Source of the DNA: an uncultured Acidobacteriia bacterium
GTDB lineage: Bacteria > Acidobacteriota > Terriglobia > Bryobacterales > Bryobacteraceae
DNA: 64,000 nucleotides
Assembly: GCA_903929755.1 (NCBI GenBank)
Contig: CAIYVZ010000206.1
Span: forward strand, 49,964-113,963
Reading direction: 5' to 3'
Shown here: piece by piece, positions 18,454 to 26,912 of the stretch
Numbering within the stretch: position 1 is the stretch's first letter
Layout of the letters: every line of letters begins with the position of its first letter
The notes under the pieces: model-generated
Seen by the model: the letters and a program-made list of their open reading frames with translations, nothing else
Database searches by the model: none
Told to the model about the DNA's origin: nothing
Program-made: the position numbers and the translations under genes

Positions 18454-19782
18454 ATGCTTTCCAGAACTCGCCTCGCCTTGTTCCTTTCAATATGCGCCCT
18501 GCCCGCTCTGGCCCAGCAGGCGCCACAATACGACTTCCTCCTCCAGGGAGGTCACGTTATCGACGCAAAAAACAACCTCTCAGCCATTCGCGACGTAGCC
18601 ATCCGCGACGGCAAAATCGCCGCCGTCGCCCCCAAAATCGACCCCGCCCGTGCCCTGAAAACCGTCAATCTCAACGGCCTCTACGTCACCCCCGGCATCC
18701 TCGACATCCATTTCCACTCCTACACCGGAACCGGCGAAAAAAACTCCTACGCGGGCGACCTTTCCATCCTCCCTGATGGCTTCACCTTTCGCACCGGAGT
18801 CACCACCGTCGCCGACGCCGGCTGCTCCGGCTGGCGTAACTTCGAAGACTTCAAACAGCGCGTCATCGACCGCTCCAAAACCCGTATCCTCGTCTTCCTG
18901 AACATCGTCGGCAACGGCATGCGCCAAGGTAAATTCGAGTCCGACCTAACTGACATGGAAGTTAAACCCGCCACCGAAATGGCCCTCAAGTACAAGGACC
19001 TCATCATCGGTGTCAAATCCGCCCACTACCCCGGCCCCGAATGGACTCCCGTCGAGAACGCCATTGCCGTCGCCACCGCAGCCAATATCCCCGTCATGGT
19101 TGATTTCGGCAGCAACCGCCCCGAGCGCCCCCTCGAACAACTCCTCGGCACCAAACTCCGCCCCGGCGACATCTACACCCACTGCTTCTCCGGTCTCCGC
19201 AACGAACTGGGAACCAACGGCAAGCTCAACCCCGCCCTCGAGCAGGGCCGCAAACGTGGCATCTACTTTGACGTGGGCCAGGGTGGCGGCAGCCTCGCTT
19301 ACCCCGTCGCCATGGAAGCCATGAAAGAGAAATTCCTCCCCGATTCCATCTCCACTGACCTCCACACCGCCAGCATGAACTCCGGTACCAAAGACATGCT
19401 GAACCTGATGAGCGAATTCCTCGCCATGGGCCTCACCGTCGATGAAGTCATCGCCCGGGCCACTTGGAACCCGGCCCGCGAAATCCACCAGGAGTCTCTC
19501 GGCAACCTCTCCGTCGGAGCCCCCGCCGACATCGCTGTCCTCAACCTCCGCGACGGAAAATTCGGTTTCGCCGACATGTACGGAGCCCGCCTCAGCGGCA
19601 CCAAACGCTTCGAATGCGAACTAACCCTCCGCAACGGAAAAGTCGTCTACGACCTCAACGCTCTTGCCCGCCCCGCCTGGGAAACTCTCCCCAAAGAGTA
19701 CCGCCGCCAGGGCGATCCCCGCTGGGATGCAATCAGCCCCGGCCGAGGCCCCGGTCGCGCCACCACCCCCCGCGTCCCCTAA
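18454..19782 (+). CDS. Secreted amidohydrolase/deacetylase family metallohydrolase
   Basis: A 442-residue exported metal-dependent hydrolase (signal peptide ending ALPALAQ). The amidohydrolase-superfamily ligands can be placed: His86 and His88 in DIHFHSY, a possible carboxylated Lys188 in GVKSAHY, His243 in THCFSG and Asp302 in STDLHTAS. The ends form the usual beta-sandwich (LLQGGHVIDAKNN at the start, PADIAVLNLRDG and LTLRNGKVVYD at the end). GAGG lies just upstream of the ATG as a ribosome site (GAGGCAA then ATG), and the 237 bases before it hold no gene. The substrate is not predictable; N-acyl-amino acid or cyclic amide hydrolysis is usual for relatives. Confidence 0.9.
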   Translation: MLSRTRLALFLSICALPALAQQAPQYDFLLQGGHVIDAKNNLSAIRDVAIRDGKIAAVAPKIDPARALKTVNLNGLYVTPGILDIHFHSYTGTGEKNSYAGDLSILPDGFTFRTGVTTVADAGCSGWRNFEDFKQRVIDRSKTRILVFLNIVGNGMRQGKFESDLTDMEVKPATEMALKYKDLIIGVKSAHYPGPEWTPVENAIAVATAANIPVMVDFGSNRPERPLEQLLGTKLRPGDIYTHCFSGLRNELGTNGKLNPALEQGRKRGIYFDVGQGGGSLAYPVAMEAMKEKFLPDSISTDLHTASMNSGTKDMLNLMSEFLAMGLTVDEVIARATWNPAREIHQESLGNLSVGAPADIAVLNLRDGKFGFADMYGARLSGTKRFECELTLRNGKVVYDLNALARPAWETLPKEYRRQGDPRWDAISPGRGPGRATTPRVP

Positions 19783-20204
19783 CCTGGAATTGTTTTCCCT
19801 GGCCGCGCACGCCACAATACCGGCTCGCTTTTTTGCGTTGTTCCCAAGCGAGCTCGCGGCCATTGACGAGGTGGTAACTCCAGCCTTTTTCTTCCGCATA
19901 TTTGCAATTCAGTGTTGTATGTGGCCTCTTTGGTCACTCGTCCAATGCCGTTCACAGACTTGGTTAGCAGATCAATTGTGAACGTTTCGACGACACAATG
20001 CGAGGGGTCGTCGAGCTTGAAAACAACGGTTGTGGGACTCCAGGACTCGATCTCATACTCAATAAGCTCTGCGTTCAGCAAATTGACGCTGCCGACTGAG
20101 ACGGATGCCTTTGCCTCCCTGCATCGACCTGCCGTTCGATCGCAATTAATCTGCGAAGTCTGTAGCGGGTCGAGTATCCCGCAGGCCACGTGATTATCGA
20201 CCAA
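19779..20204 (-). CDS. Hypothetical protein, possibly the 3' part of a frameshifted membrane protein gene
   Basis: I do not recognise this 141-residue frame, but its composition looks protein-like. Residues around CDRTAGRCREAKASVSVG, LIEYEIESWSPTTVVFKLD and VETFTIDLLTKSVNGIGRV suggest a soluble beta-rich domain. The start (TTG at 20204) is poor. Just upstream, in another frame (to about 20350), lies a strongly hydrophobic stretch RWFAAYILVAVGRGAVIGF that could be its lost membrane helix, so a frameshift near 20200 is plausible. The last 30 residues are low-quality and overlap the convergent end of the amidohydrolase gene. Base composition here is less GC-rich than in neighbours. Confidence 0.4.
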   Translation of the reverse strand: MVDNHVACGILDPLQTSQINCDRTAGRCREAKASVSVGSVNLLNAELIEYEIESWSPTTVVFKLDDPSHCVVETFTIDLLTKSVNGIGRVTKEATYNTELQICGRKRLELPPRQWPRARLGTTQKSEPVLWRARPGKTIPG

Positions 20205-20571
20205 GGCACCACGGCGCGAAAGCCTATAACCGCTCCCCGCCCAACGGCTACCAGTATGTAGGCCGCAAACCAGCGAAGCGGAACGGGAACGAGCGCCATG
20301 AAAGCAACATCGACCCAGGTTCGCTCAAGTCGGACCGCCAAATTCTTTTCGCGCGCTCGGGCACAACTTGCCAGTTCACTTGTCGTCGTCGGCGGAAGTC
20401 CAAGCACCAAAGAACTGGAGCGGATTCACATTTTGTACTGCCAATTCGCGGATTCGTGAGCGCGTTGTACATGAGCCTGATGTATGTAAATTGCCGCGCC
20501 TACTCCCCAGCCAACAGAAAGTATGATCCCGAAGCGTTGCCGCCATCTTTACCGAAACGCAGCAACTCGCC
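20205..20571. other. Gene-poor interval with a possible decayed membrane segment
   Basis: I see no intact gene in this interval. It has lower GC content and several short frames that do not look coding. The only notable content is the minus-strand hydrophobic stretch at about 20230-20300 described with the preceding entry. Confidence 0.4.
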
Positions 20572-21090
20572 TCAGTGTGCTTTTTTCTGAAGGAAGACCT
20601 TCTGTGCGGTCGCCAGAGGAAGAAACAAGGTTCTGGGCTGACTGGCCAAAACTCGAAATCCGAAGCGCTGGTAAAATGCGACCGCTTGATCGTTTTCGGC
20701 GTCCACCAGAAGCGTGAAAGCGGCGGCGTCCGCGTGCAAGGTTCGGCTGGCGGCATCGGCCAACAGCGCCGCACCCAAGCCGCGCCCCTGGAATCTTTGG
20801 TCCACGGCCAGTCGCCCGATCCGAACGGCGGGCACGGTAGGATAACGCGGCAAGCGCTTAGTTTCGTCCGGGGGCAGATCAGCAAGTGGGATACTGGCGG
20901 CGCAGATCGTGTAATAAGCTGCAATGTGGCGCGTGGCAGTTTCGACGGCTACGAAGCAATTAGCGACACGGCGGCGAATGTCCTGGGTAACCTGGGTCTG
21001 AAAATAACGATCAAGGACGTCTTCGCCGCAGCAAAATAAAGAGCGCTCGTGTTGCTCCCCGAGCGGCTCCAGAAGAAACGGGAACGTCAT
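20572..21090 (-). CDS. GNAT-family acetyltransferase toxin (TacT/AtaT type)
   Basis: A 172-residue GNAT protein of the type that acetylates aminoacyl-tRNA and blocks translation. The acetyl-CoA motif is RIGRLAVDQRFQGRGLGAAL, with the QxxGRG loop, and the C-terminal part has LLVDAENDQAVAFYQRFGF. The N-terminus HERSLFCCGEDVLDRYF matches toxin-type GNATs that pair with DUF1778 antitoxins. The start codon overlaps the antitoxin stop (ATGA), the usual antitoxin-first arrangement. Length is normal and the frame is intact, so the pair is probably functional. The exact target tRNA is unknown. Confidence 0.9.
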   Translation of the reverse strand: MTFPFLLEPLGEQHERSLFCCGEDVLDRYFQTQVTQDIRRRVANCFVAVETATRHIAAYYTICAASIPLADLPPDETKRLPRYPTVPAVRIGRLAVDQRFQGRGLGAALLADAASRTLHADAAAFTLLVDAENDQAVAFYQRFGFRVLASQPRTLFLPLATAQKVFLQKKAH

Positions 21091-21371
21091 TCGGCGCCGA
21101 GGAGTTCATGCCGCCGCTGAAAAGCCTTCTTCAGGGCAGCAGTTGGCTCCGGCGGATTCCGAAGCGCTTCAGCGATTTGGTGCTGGTCCTCAGTGGAGAG
21201 GCGGATAATCTCGGTCTCTTCGATGGTCCGCCAGGCGGCCGCACGCGCCGCCGACACGACAAAATCCGTCAGGGAACGCCCTTCGATTTCGGCAGCACGC
21301 TTCAGTAGTGCGTGAACTTCGCTCGGCAGTCGCGCTTCAAGTCGGGCGGTGGTTTGTATCTCTTGTGCCAT
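21087..21371 (-). CDS. DUF1778 ribbon-helix-helix antitoxin (TacA type)
   Basis: A 94-residue antitoxin that should neutralise the downstream GNAT toxin and autorepress the operon. The N-terminal ribbon-helix-helix is TTARLEARLPSEVHALLKRA, followed by EIEGRSLTDFVVSAARAAA and a C-terminal toxin-neutralising tail (LSTEDQHQIAEALRNPP). I start at the ATG at 21371 (MAQEIQ), which is family-like. An ATG four codons upstream (21383) sits inside a perfect TATAAT and is less likely. The 3' end overlaps the toxin start by four bases. Confidence 0.88.
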   Translation of the reverse strand: MAQEIQTTARLEARLPSEVHALLKRAAEIEGRSLTDFVVSAARAAAWRTIEETEIIRLSTEDQHQIAEALRNPPEPTAALKKAFQRRHELLGAE

Positions 21372-21381
21372 GACACCAGTC

Positions 21382-21387
21382 ATTATA
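21382..21387 (-). promoter_or_regulatory. Candidate -10 box of the toxin-antitoxin operon
   Basis: A perfect TATAAT on the minus strand ends 10 bases before the antitoxin ATG at 21371. No convincing -35 hexamer lies at 17 bases. If used, transcription would begin only a few bases before the start codon, giving a nearly leaderless mRNA. Confidence 0.35.
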
Positions 21388-21471
21388 CGGCAAAGTGACG
21401 TACAAGCGGCACGGGTTGATCTTTCGCGCCACCGTCTTCAAACGATAAACTACTGCCACTACACCTGTCCG

Positions 21472-22443
21472 CTACCGCTTTTCAAACTCCGCAATCAAGC
21501 CCCGAACTCGCTCCGCATCCGCCGCCCCCGGTGCCTGCGCCAAATAATCCTTCAGCGCGGCCACTGCGCCCTTGAAATCCTGAGTCTCCGCCAGGGCCAT
21601 CCCCAGCACATACGCCGCCCGCGGATTCCCATGCTGCGGATCCGCACTCACCGCCATCCGGGCCGCCTTCGCCGCCCGCTCAAAATTCCCCAGATTCAGA
21701 TTCGCCACCGCATCCGGAAACCACGCCGTCGGATACGACAGACCGTCCAGTTCCAAAGCCTGGTCCAGATACTTGGCCGACTCCGCCCAATCCTTGCGCT
21801 GGCCCGCCAGAACCCCCAACTGCACCTGCGGCCCCACCAGCAAGGGATCAATCTCCATCGCCTTCTTCAGCGACGCCACCGCCGCTTCATTCGCCTTCGC
21901 CGCCAGCTGCGAGCGCCCCAACTGATACCACGCGTCGGCATACTGGGGATAGATCGAAACAGCCTTCTCGAACTCCTTCACCGCACCCTCGGGCTTCCCC
22001 TTCTTCACACTTGCCAGGCCGGCCTCGAATGCCTTCACCGCTTCCTTCGAAGCCCCCGCCGATGTGGCGCTCGTCGTCACACCTGCCGTCTCCGGAACCC
22101 TGTGGATCTTCACCGTCCCCACGTTGCCGCTGCCACTCGCCATCGCCTTCATCGCGCTCACCACTTCCGACGTGTAGCCCTTCAGCGAAACCCGCACCAG
22201 ACAGTCCTGATTCGCCGAGTTCTGCCCCGGAAACGAAAACAATCCCGCCTTGTTCGTATAACTGATCACCGCCCCCGGCCCGCACGAAAGCAGCACCGCT
22301 ATCCGCTCCGGCAGGGCCGAGCCGTCATCCGTTACTACCTGCCCACCCAGGCTCACCGCCAGGCTCGAAGCATTCGCATCCGGAGGCCGTTGAGCAGCCA
22401 GCAACCCCGCCATTACAACTGCAATCATCAGAGATCTCGTCAT
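21472..22443 (-). CDS. Exported TPR-repeat protein with N-terminal carboxypeptidase-regulatory-like region
   Basis: A 323-residue protein with a signal peptide (MTRSLMIAVVMAGLLAAQ). Residues about 30-115 resemble a carboxypeptidase-regulatory beta-sandwich (LGGQVVTDDGSALPE, KAGLFSFPGQNS, LVRVSLKGYTSEVV). From about residue 133 there are four to five TPR units, for example FEAGLASVKKGKPEGAVKEF, YADAWYQLGRSQLAAKANEA and AYVLGMALAETQDFKGAVAA. It probably acts in the periplasm or at the outer membrane as a protein-binding scaffold. A terminator separates it from the upstream TonB receptor, so it has its own promoter. No enzyme activity is suggested. Confidence 0.85.
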   Translation of the reverse strand: MTRSLMIAVVMAGLLAAQRPPDANASSLAVSLGGQVVTDDGSALPERIAVLLSCGPGAVISYTNKAGLFSFPGQNSANQDCLVRVSLKGYTSEVVSAMKAMASGSGNVGTVKIHRVPETAGVTTSATSAGASKEAVKAFEAGLASVKKGKPEGAVKEFEKAVSIYPQYADAWYQLGRSQLAAKANEAAVASLKKAMEIDPLLVGPQVQLGVLAGQRKDWAESAKYLDQALELDGLSYPTAWFPDAVANLNLGNFERAAKAARMAVSADPQHGNPRAAYVLGMALAETQDFKGAVAALKDYLAQAPGAADAERVRGLIAEFEKR

Positions 22444-22459
22444 ACGCCCTCACACTACG

Positions 22460-22490
22460 AAAAAGGGCCACCGTCGGTTGACGGTGGCCC
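22460..22490 (-). terminator. Rho-independent terminator downstream of the TonB receptor gene
   Basis: A perfect 11-bp stem (GGGCCACCGTC paired with GACGGTGGCCC) with a four-base loop is followed on the minus strand by five T residues. It lies about 105 bases after the stop of the receptor gene and just before the TPR gene. Confidence 0.8.
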
Positions 22491-22595
22491 CTTTACGGTA
22501 CAACAGACCGGAAGCGCACAGGCCGCAGGGGCGGCACGAAACAGGAGAGGAACACCTGCTAAAGCGCCGCCCCGGCGAACCGTTGTGCGCGTTCC

Positions 22596-25500
22596 TTAGA
22601 AGATCAACTTCAAACCCAGCTGCATCGTCCGGTTACCGCTCTTGGTCGTCACAATTCCGAACGTAGAGGTCCCGAGCGTGTTCCCCGGATTTCCCCAGGA
22701 ATTCGTGTTCGTCGAGTTGTATGCCTCAGCCCGGAACTGTAGATTCACCTTCTCATTCGGGTGGTAATTCTTGAACAATGAGAAGTCCAGGTTGTGCGTG
22801 CCCACCTGGCGGACATTCGGCAGGAACCGCCCCAAAGTCCCGAACGCGTAGTTCGGTGTCTGTGAGAACGACGCCTGATTGAAGTAGTTATTCAGCCGGT
22901 CGCCGATATCGCCGCCCTTGTACGGATCAACCCCCGTAGCCGTCGGCCGAATCCCAGGCGCTCCCAGATTTGCACTGTTGCCATTGTTCCCAATCGCAAG
23001 CGGAATGCCCTTCTGGAAAACGTTGATCCCGTTCACCTGCCAGCCGCCAATCAAAGCGTCCGCCAACTTCGGCATCCCCGCCAGGAACTTCCGTCCCTTT
23101 CCCACAGGCAGTTCATACGTCAGGCTCGTCACCAGCCGCATCGGCACATCCTGCGCCGATACCGACTTTTCGCACTTCCGGCAGAAGAAGTCCTGCTTCG
23201 TGCCAGCCTGCCCAATGAAGCTCACTACCTGCGAAGCGTCATCCAGCAGTTTCCCGCCCGTAAAGCTCATCAGCATCACCAAACCATTGCGATACTTGTG
23301 CTCCACCGACGCCACCATCGAGTGGTAGATCGAGTTCGCCTGCGGCTTGCGGAACGCGCCCACACCGTTGTACTGCGGATACGGCGTCAGCAACAACCTC
23401 GCCTGAATGGTCGGCTGATAATAAACCGACGTCGGATCCTGAATCTTCCCCAGGAACGGATTCGGCACATTCGCCAACAGGTTCGTCCCCAGTGACCAGG
23501 ACGATGTCGGCAACTGGTTGTACTGCATGCTGCTCTCGCCGTCCGGCAAGTGCTGTCCCTTCGAACCCAGGTAACCCACCATCAGCACCCAGTCGTTCGC
23601 AACTTCGCGCTGAATATTGAAGTTCCACTGCTGCACTACCGGGTTGCGGTAGTCGATGAAGAACGTATCGCCAATCCCCGCGCCCAGCGAAGTGTTCGCG
23701 CCGCTGATCGGCCCGTCCTTCGACCCCAGCGGACGAATCACTCCGTTCGGAAACGGATTGCTCAGGCTCGCCACAAACGTCGAGCCGTTATCCAGCGTCG
23801 TGTTGAGCGCCGCTGCTCCCGTGAACCCGGCCGTGCCCGAGCTTCCCGAAGTCCCCGCCGCCTGCATCATAGAAGGTGCATACAGAATGCCGTATGCGCC
23901 CCGCACCACAGTCTTCGGCATTACTTGCCAGCTAAATCCAAACCGCGGAGCCCAGTTGTTCAAATCCGTCGGCGTCTGCTGGCGGCCATAAGCTGCCTTG
24001 TCTGTTCCCACAAACCGCATCGCGCCCTTCAAATTGCCGCAATTCGGACACGCCGCGCTGGCCGCAACCTGACCCTGCAGCGAAGACGACGCGTTCTGGT
24101 CCCAATACGACAGCCGGTTGTAGCGTTCCGTCCGCGGTGTATCCACGTCGTACCGCAGCCCCAGGTTCAGTGACAGTTTCGGCGTAACTTTGAAGTCATC
24201 CTGGAAGTACCCGCCCATGTAAGCGCTGCTCGTAGCCGCCGCAAAGCTGAACTGCAAATCACTGCCGTTATTACCCGGCAGCCCCAGCAGGAAGCTCGCC
24301 ATCCCTAAACCCTGCGTCGTCGAGTTCCCGGCATTGGCATACTGCTGCGTAAAGCTCTGCCCGAAACTAAACTGGCCAGCGGGACTCCCCAGCTGCGTAA
24401 AGTTCACAAACAGCTTTTCGAACGTGCCGCCCGCCTTCAGCGTATGCTTGCCCATCACCTTCGTCACGTCGCCACGAACCACATGCGCTGACGGGAAGTT
24501 GTACAGCGTCGTGAACGACGCAGACCCCAGGTTATAAGCCGACGAATTGCCGCCAATGCCTACCTGCGGGAATTCGAAGTTGTCCACCAGACCATCCAGA
24601 TATCCCGGCAGCCCAATGTCCGAAGGCTTGGTGCCCTGCGAGAACGGCAACCGCACCGAGTAGTCGCGCGCAAACCCATAGTTGAAGTTCACAATCGTCG
24701 TCGGGTTCAGCGAATACACCGCGTTGAACGTCGCATTCCGGTTGTAGTACGTCGTCGGACCATCGCCGCCGCCGTTCGTTCCCGGGTTGCCATACACATT
24801 GAAGTTGCTGTTATAACCCCACTGGTTCGAGAACCGCGCAAACGCTCGCAGCCTCTCATTGAAGTTATGGTCCACGCGCGCGTCAATCTGATTCGCCGGA
24901 CTCGTCGAGGAACCGGTCGCCCGGAAGTTATTCGTCTGCAGCGCCTGGTTGGTCACGCTGGAAGGGCTGTTCGCCTGCGGGAAATATCCCATCAGCTTCT
25001 TCGCCACAGGGTCAATTCGGCTCGCCGGAATCACGTTATTCGCGAATGGCTGCCGGTAGCAGTTCGGCTGCGAACCCGGGCAAGCCGTCGCGCCCGAAGC
25101 TGCCGGACCAACATTGAACGGATCATAAATCGTTACCGCCTGGCCCACGCCGTTATTCGCGCCGTTCGTCCAGCCCGTGAAGATACCCGCCCTCTCATTC
25201 GCCGTCGGGACACTCAGCGTCGGCGATTGCCCCGTAGGCTGCCGCGTGCTCTGTTCACTGAAGTAGAAGAACGTCTTCGAGCGTCCGTCATATACCTTCG
25301 GGATGAAAATCGGCCCGCCCACGCTGCCGCCAAACTGGTTGTAGCGCACCACGTTCCTCGGCGCATTCGACCGGATATTCGCCCACGAGTTCGCATTGAA
25401 CACGTTGTTCCGGTTGAACTCAAACAGCGTCGAATGCAGCTGATTCGTGCCACCCCGCGTCGCAATGTTGATGGTCCCGCCGCCCGTCCGGCCATACTCC

Positions 25501-26159
25501 GCCGCCAGTGCGTTCGTCACAATCGAGATTTCCGCCACCGAATCTTCAATCGGCGTGTAACCAACCTGCAGATTACTTACGTTGTTCTCCGGCACAATCA
25601 CCGACGTTCCGTCAATCGTCACGTCGTTATAGTTGTTGCGCCCGCCGCTGATCCACGGCGTCGATCCACCACCCGATACCACGCCCGGCACCAGACTCGC
25701 CATCGAAAGCGGGTTTCTGCCCTGCAACGGCAGATCCAGAATGCTCTTCTGTCCGATCGTCGTCGTCACCGTCGAAGATTCCGTCGAGAGCTGCGCGGTA
25801 TTCGCCTGCACTTCCACCGTCGTCGTCACATCGCCGACCTTCATCGGAATCGTCAGGCTGACCGTCTGCTCCACATCCACCTGGATACCGGACGTAATGT
25901 ACTTCTGGAAACCTGCCTTCTCCACCGTCACCGAATAGACGCCCGGCAGCAGGTAGCGCTGGTAGAAACGGCCTTCGCCGTTTGTGGGGTTCGTCTGTTT
26001 TACGTTGGTCGCCGTGTTTTTCACCGTAACGGTGGCTCCCGGAATCGTCGATCCCGACGCGTCCTGCACTACGCCCGTCAGCGTTCCTGCCGCATTCTGC
26101 GCCAGACCGTAACCCACCATCGCAAACATTGCGACGGCAATGGCCAGTAATCTCTTCAT
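22596..26159 (-). CDS. TonB-dependent receptor with N-terminal carboxypeptidase-regulatory-like domain
   Basis: A 1,187-residue outer-membrane receptor of the Oar-like type that is greatly expanded in Acidobacteria. After a signal peptide ending GYGLAQ comes a regulatory beta-sandwich (GTLTGVVQDASGSTIPGATV, LPGVYSVTVEKAGFQKY). A plug follows, with LDLPLQGRNPLSMASLVPGV and EYGRTGGGTINIATRGGTN, and then a very long beta-barrel ending in LKLIF with the terminal Phe typical of outer-membrane proteins. The ATG at 26159 is preceded by GAGGAG at good spacing, which beats the start five codons upstream. The ligand is unknown; oligosaccharides or peptides are guesses. Confidence 0.92.
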   Translation of the reverse strand: MKRLLAIAVAMFAMVGYGLAQNAAGTLTGVVQDASGSTIPGATVTVKNTATNVKQTNPTNGEGRFYQRYLLPGVYSVTVEKAGFQKYITSGIQVDVEQTVSLTIPMKVGDVTTTVEVQANTAQLSTESSTVTTTIGQKSILDLPLQGRNPLSMASLVPGVVSGGGSTPWISGGRNNYNDVTIDGTSVIVPENNVSNLQVGYTPIEDSVAEISIVTNALAAEYGRTGGGTINIATRGGTNQLHSTLFEFNRNNVFNANSWANIRSNAPRNVVRYNQFGGSVGGPIFIPKVYDGRSKTFFYFSEQSTRQPTGQSPTLSVPTANERAGIFTGWTNGANNGVGQAVTIYDPFNVGPAASGATACPGSQPNCYRQPFANNVIPASRIDPVAKKLMGYFPQANSPSSVTNQALQTNNFRATGSSTSPANQIDARVDHNFNERLRAFARFSNQWGYNSNFNVYGNPGTNGGGDGPTTYYNRNATFNAVYSLNPTTIVNFNYGFARDYSVRLPFSQGTKPSDIGLPGYLDGLVDNFEFPQVGIGGNSSAYNLGSASFTTLYNFPSAHVVRGDVTKVMGKHTLKAGGTFEKLFVNFTQLGSPAGQFSFGQSFTQQYANAGNSTTQGLGMASFLLGLPGNNGSDLQFSFAAATSSAYMGGYFQDDFKVTPKLSLNLGLRYDVDTPRTERYNRLSYWDQNASSSLQGQVAASAACPNCGNLKGAMRFVGTDKAAYGRQQTPTDLNNWAPRFGFSWQVMPKTVVRGAYGILYAPSMMQAAGTSGSSGTAGFTGAAALNTTLDNGSTFVASLSNPFPNGVIRPLGSKDGPISGANTSLGAGIGDTFFIDYRNPVVQQWNFNIQREVANDWVLMVGYLGSKGQHLPDGESSMQYNQLPTSSWSLGTNLLANVPNPFLGKIQDPTSVYYQPTIQARLLLTPYPQYNGVGAFRKPQANSIYHSMVASVEHKYRNGLVMLMSFTGGKLLDDASQVVSFIGQAGTKQDFFCRKCEKSVSAQDVPMRLVTSLTYELPVGKGRKFLAGMPKLADALIGGWQVNGINVFQKGIPLAIGNNGNSANLGAPGIRPTATGVDPYKGGDIGDRLNNYFNQASFSQTPNYAFGTLGRFLPNVRQVGTHNLDFSLFKNYHPNEKVNLQFRAEAYNSTNTNSWGNPGNTLGTSTFGIVTTKSGNRTMQLGLKLIF

Positions 26160-26912
26160 TAATCTTCTCCTCATTTATCAGAGCTTCCCTGAAAAATACA
26201 CCTGGGGGACCTGGACCGCAGTCGGACTTGCCCCATCGTATTCAGCCAGCATATACAATGACTTCAAAAAAAAAGGGTCTACACGGTTTTTCATCGTGCA
26301 TACCCCAATAGAATGAATCACTTGGATTTGAATTAGTATGGCCACCGCCAATGGACCGATTCCGCCAAAGACGATGGCTCCACCCCCGAAGACTACTGCC
26401 GCATCCCCACTCCCCCCAGGCGGGGAAACCAAAAACCTCCAGCTCGTCCTCCACGCCCGCGTCATAGGCAACACCCCCGCCCAACCCGACCTCGTCGCCG
26501 CCCACGTCTGGTAGTCCGCCTCTCATCCACCTCCGCAGCACGCGACGGCGTAAGTCACCAGAAACGCCAGGGCTGGCACGCTCCCAGTGGCACGTCAGGA
26601 GACGTTTAGCGGAATCCCTTAACGCCTGGATCGGCGTTCGGATTCCTGATCTTCTGAGCGCGCAAGTGCCGCTTCCGCCCGCGCCGCCCGCCTGGCCAAA
26701 TTGAACGGCGAGCGTGGCCACCGCCTTGCGTCCCTGGATCGCGGCGAGACCGTCAGCCCGGTCGAGGCCCGTGCCCGGCTGCAACGCAAATCCACCGAGC
26801 GCCGGAAACCTCGGTCGTGAGCGCCTGCGTCCTTAGCCCTGATGCCGTTATGCCTGTAATGCTTCCGCGCTGCCCAACGACGCAGCCACTAGAAAACCCA
26901 CAAACCACCCAC
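26160..26912. other. 750-base interval without an intact gene
   Basis: It holds the upstream region of the TonB receptor gene, including a run of nine A residues near 26268, and scraps that look like decayed coding sequence. One plus-strand scrap (about 26660-26819) reads HRLASLDRGETVSPVEARAR, resembling the end of an antitoxin. Another (26338-26514) could encode 58 residues but has no recognisable family. I annotate neither as a gene. Confidence 0.5.

Noticed and set aside
24867..26150. 427-codon plus-strand Arg-rich frame opposite a TonB receptor
   Set aside because: Extreme Arg/His bias and no start context; the opposite strand has signal peptide, plug and barrel.
26338..26514. 58-codon plus-strand frame
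   Set aside because: Pro/Thr-rich start, no ribosome site and no family; possibly a scrap of a lost gene but not supportable.
26660..26819. Plus-strand scrap resembling the end of an antitoxin
   Set aside because: Only about 50 codons, a stop just upstream and no start; too little to name.
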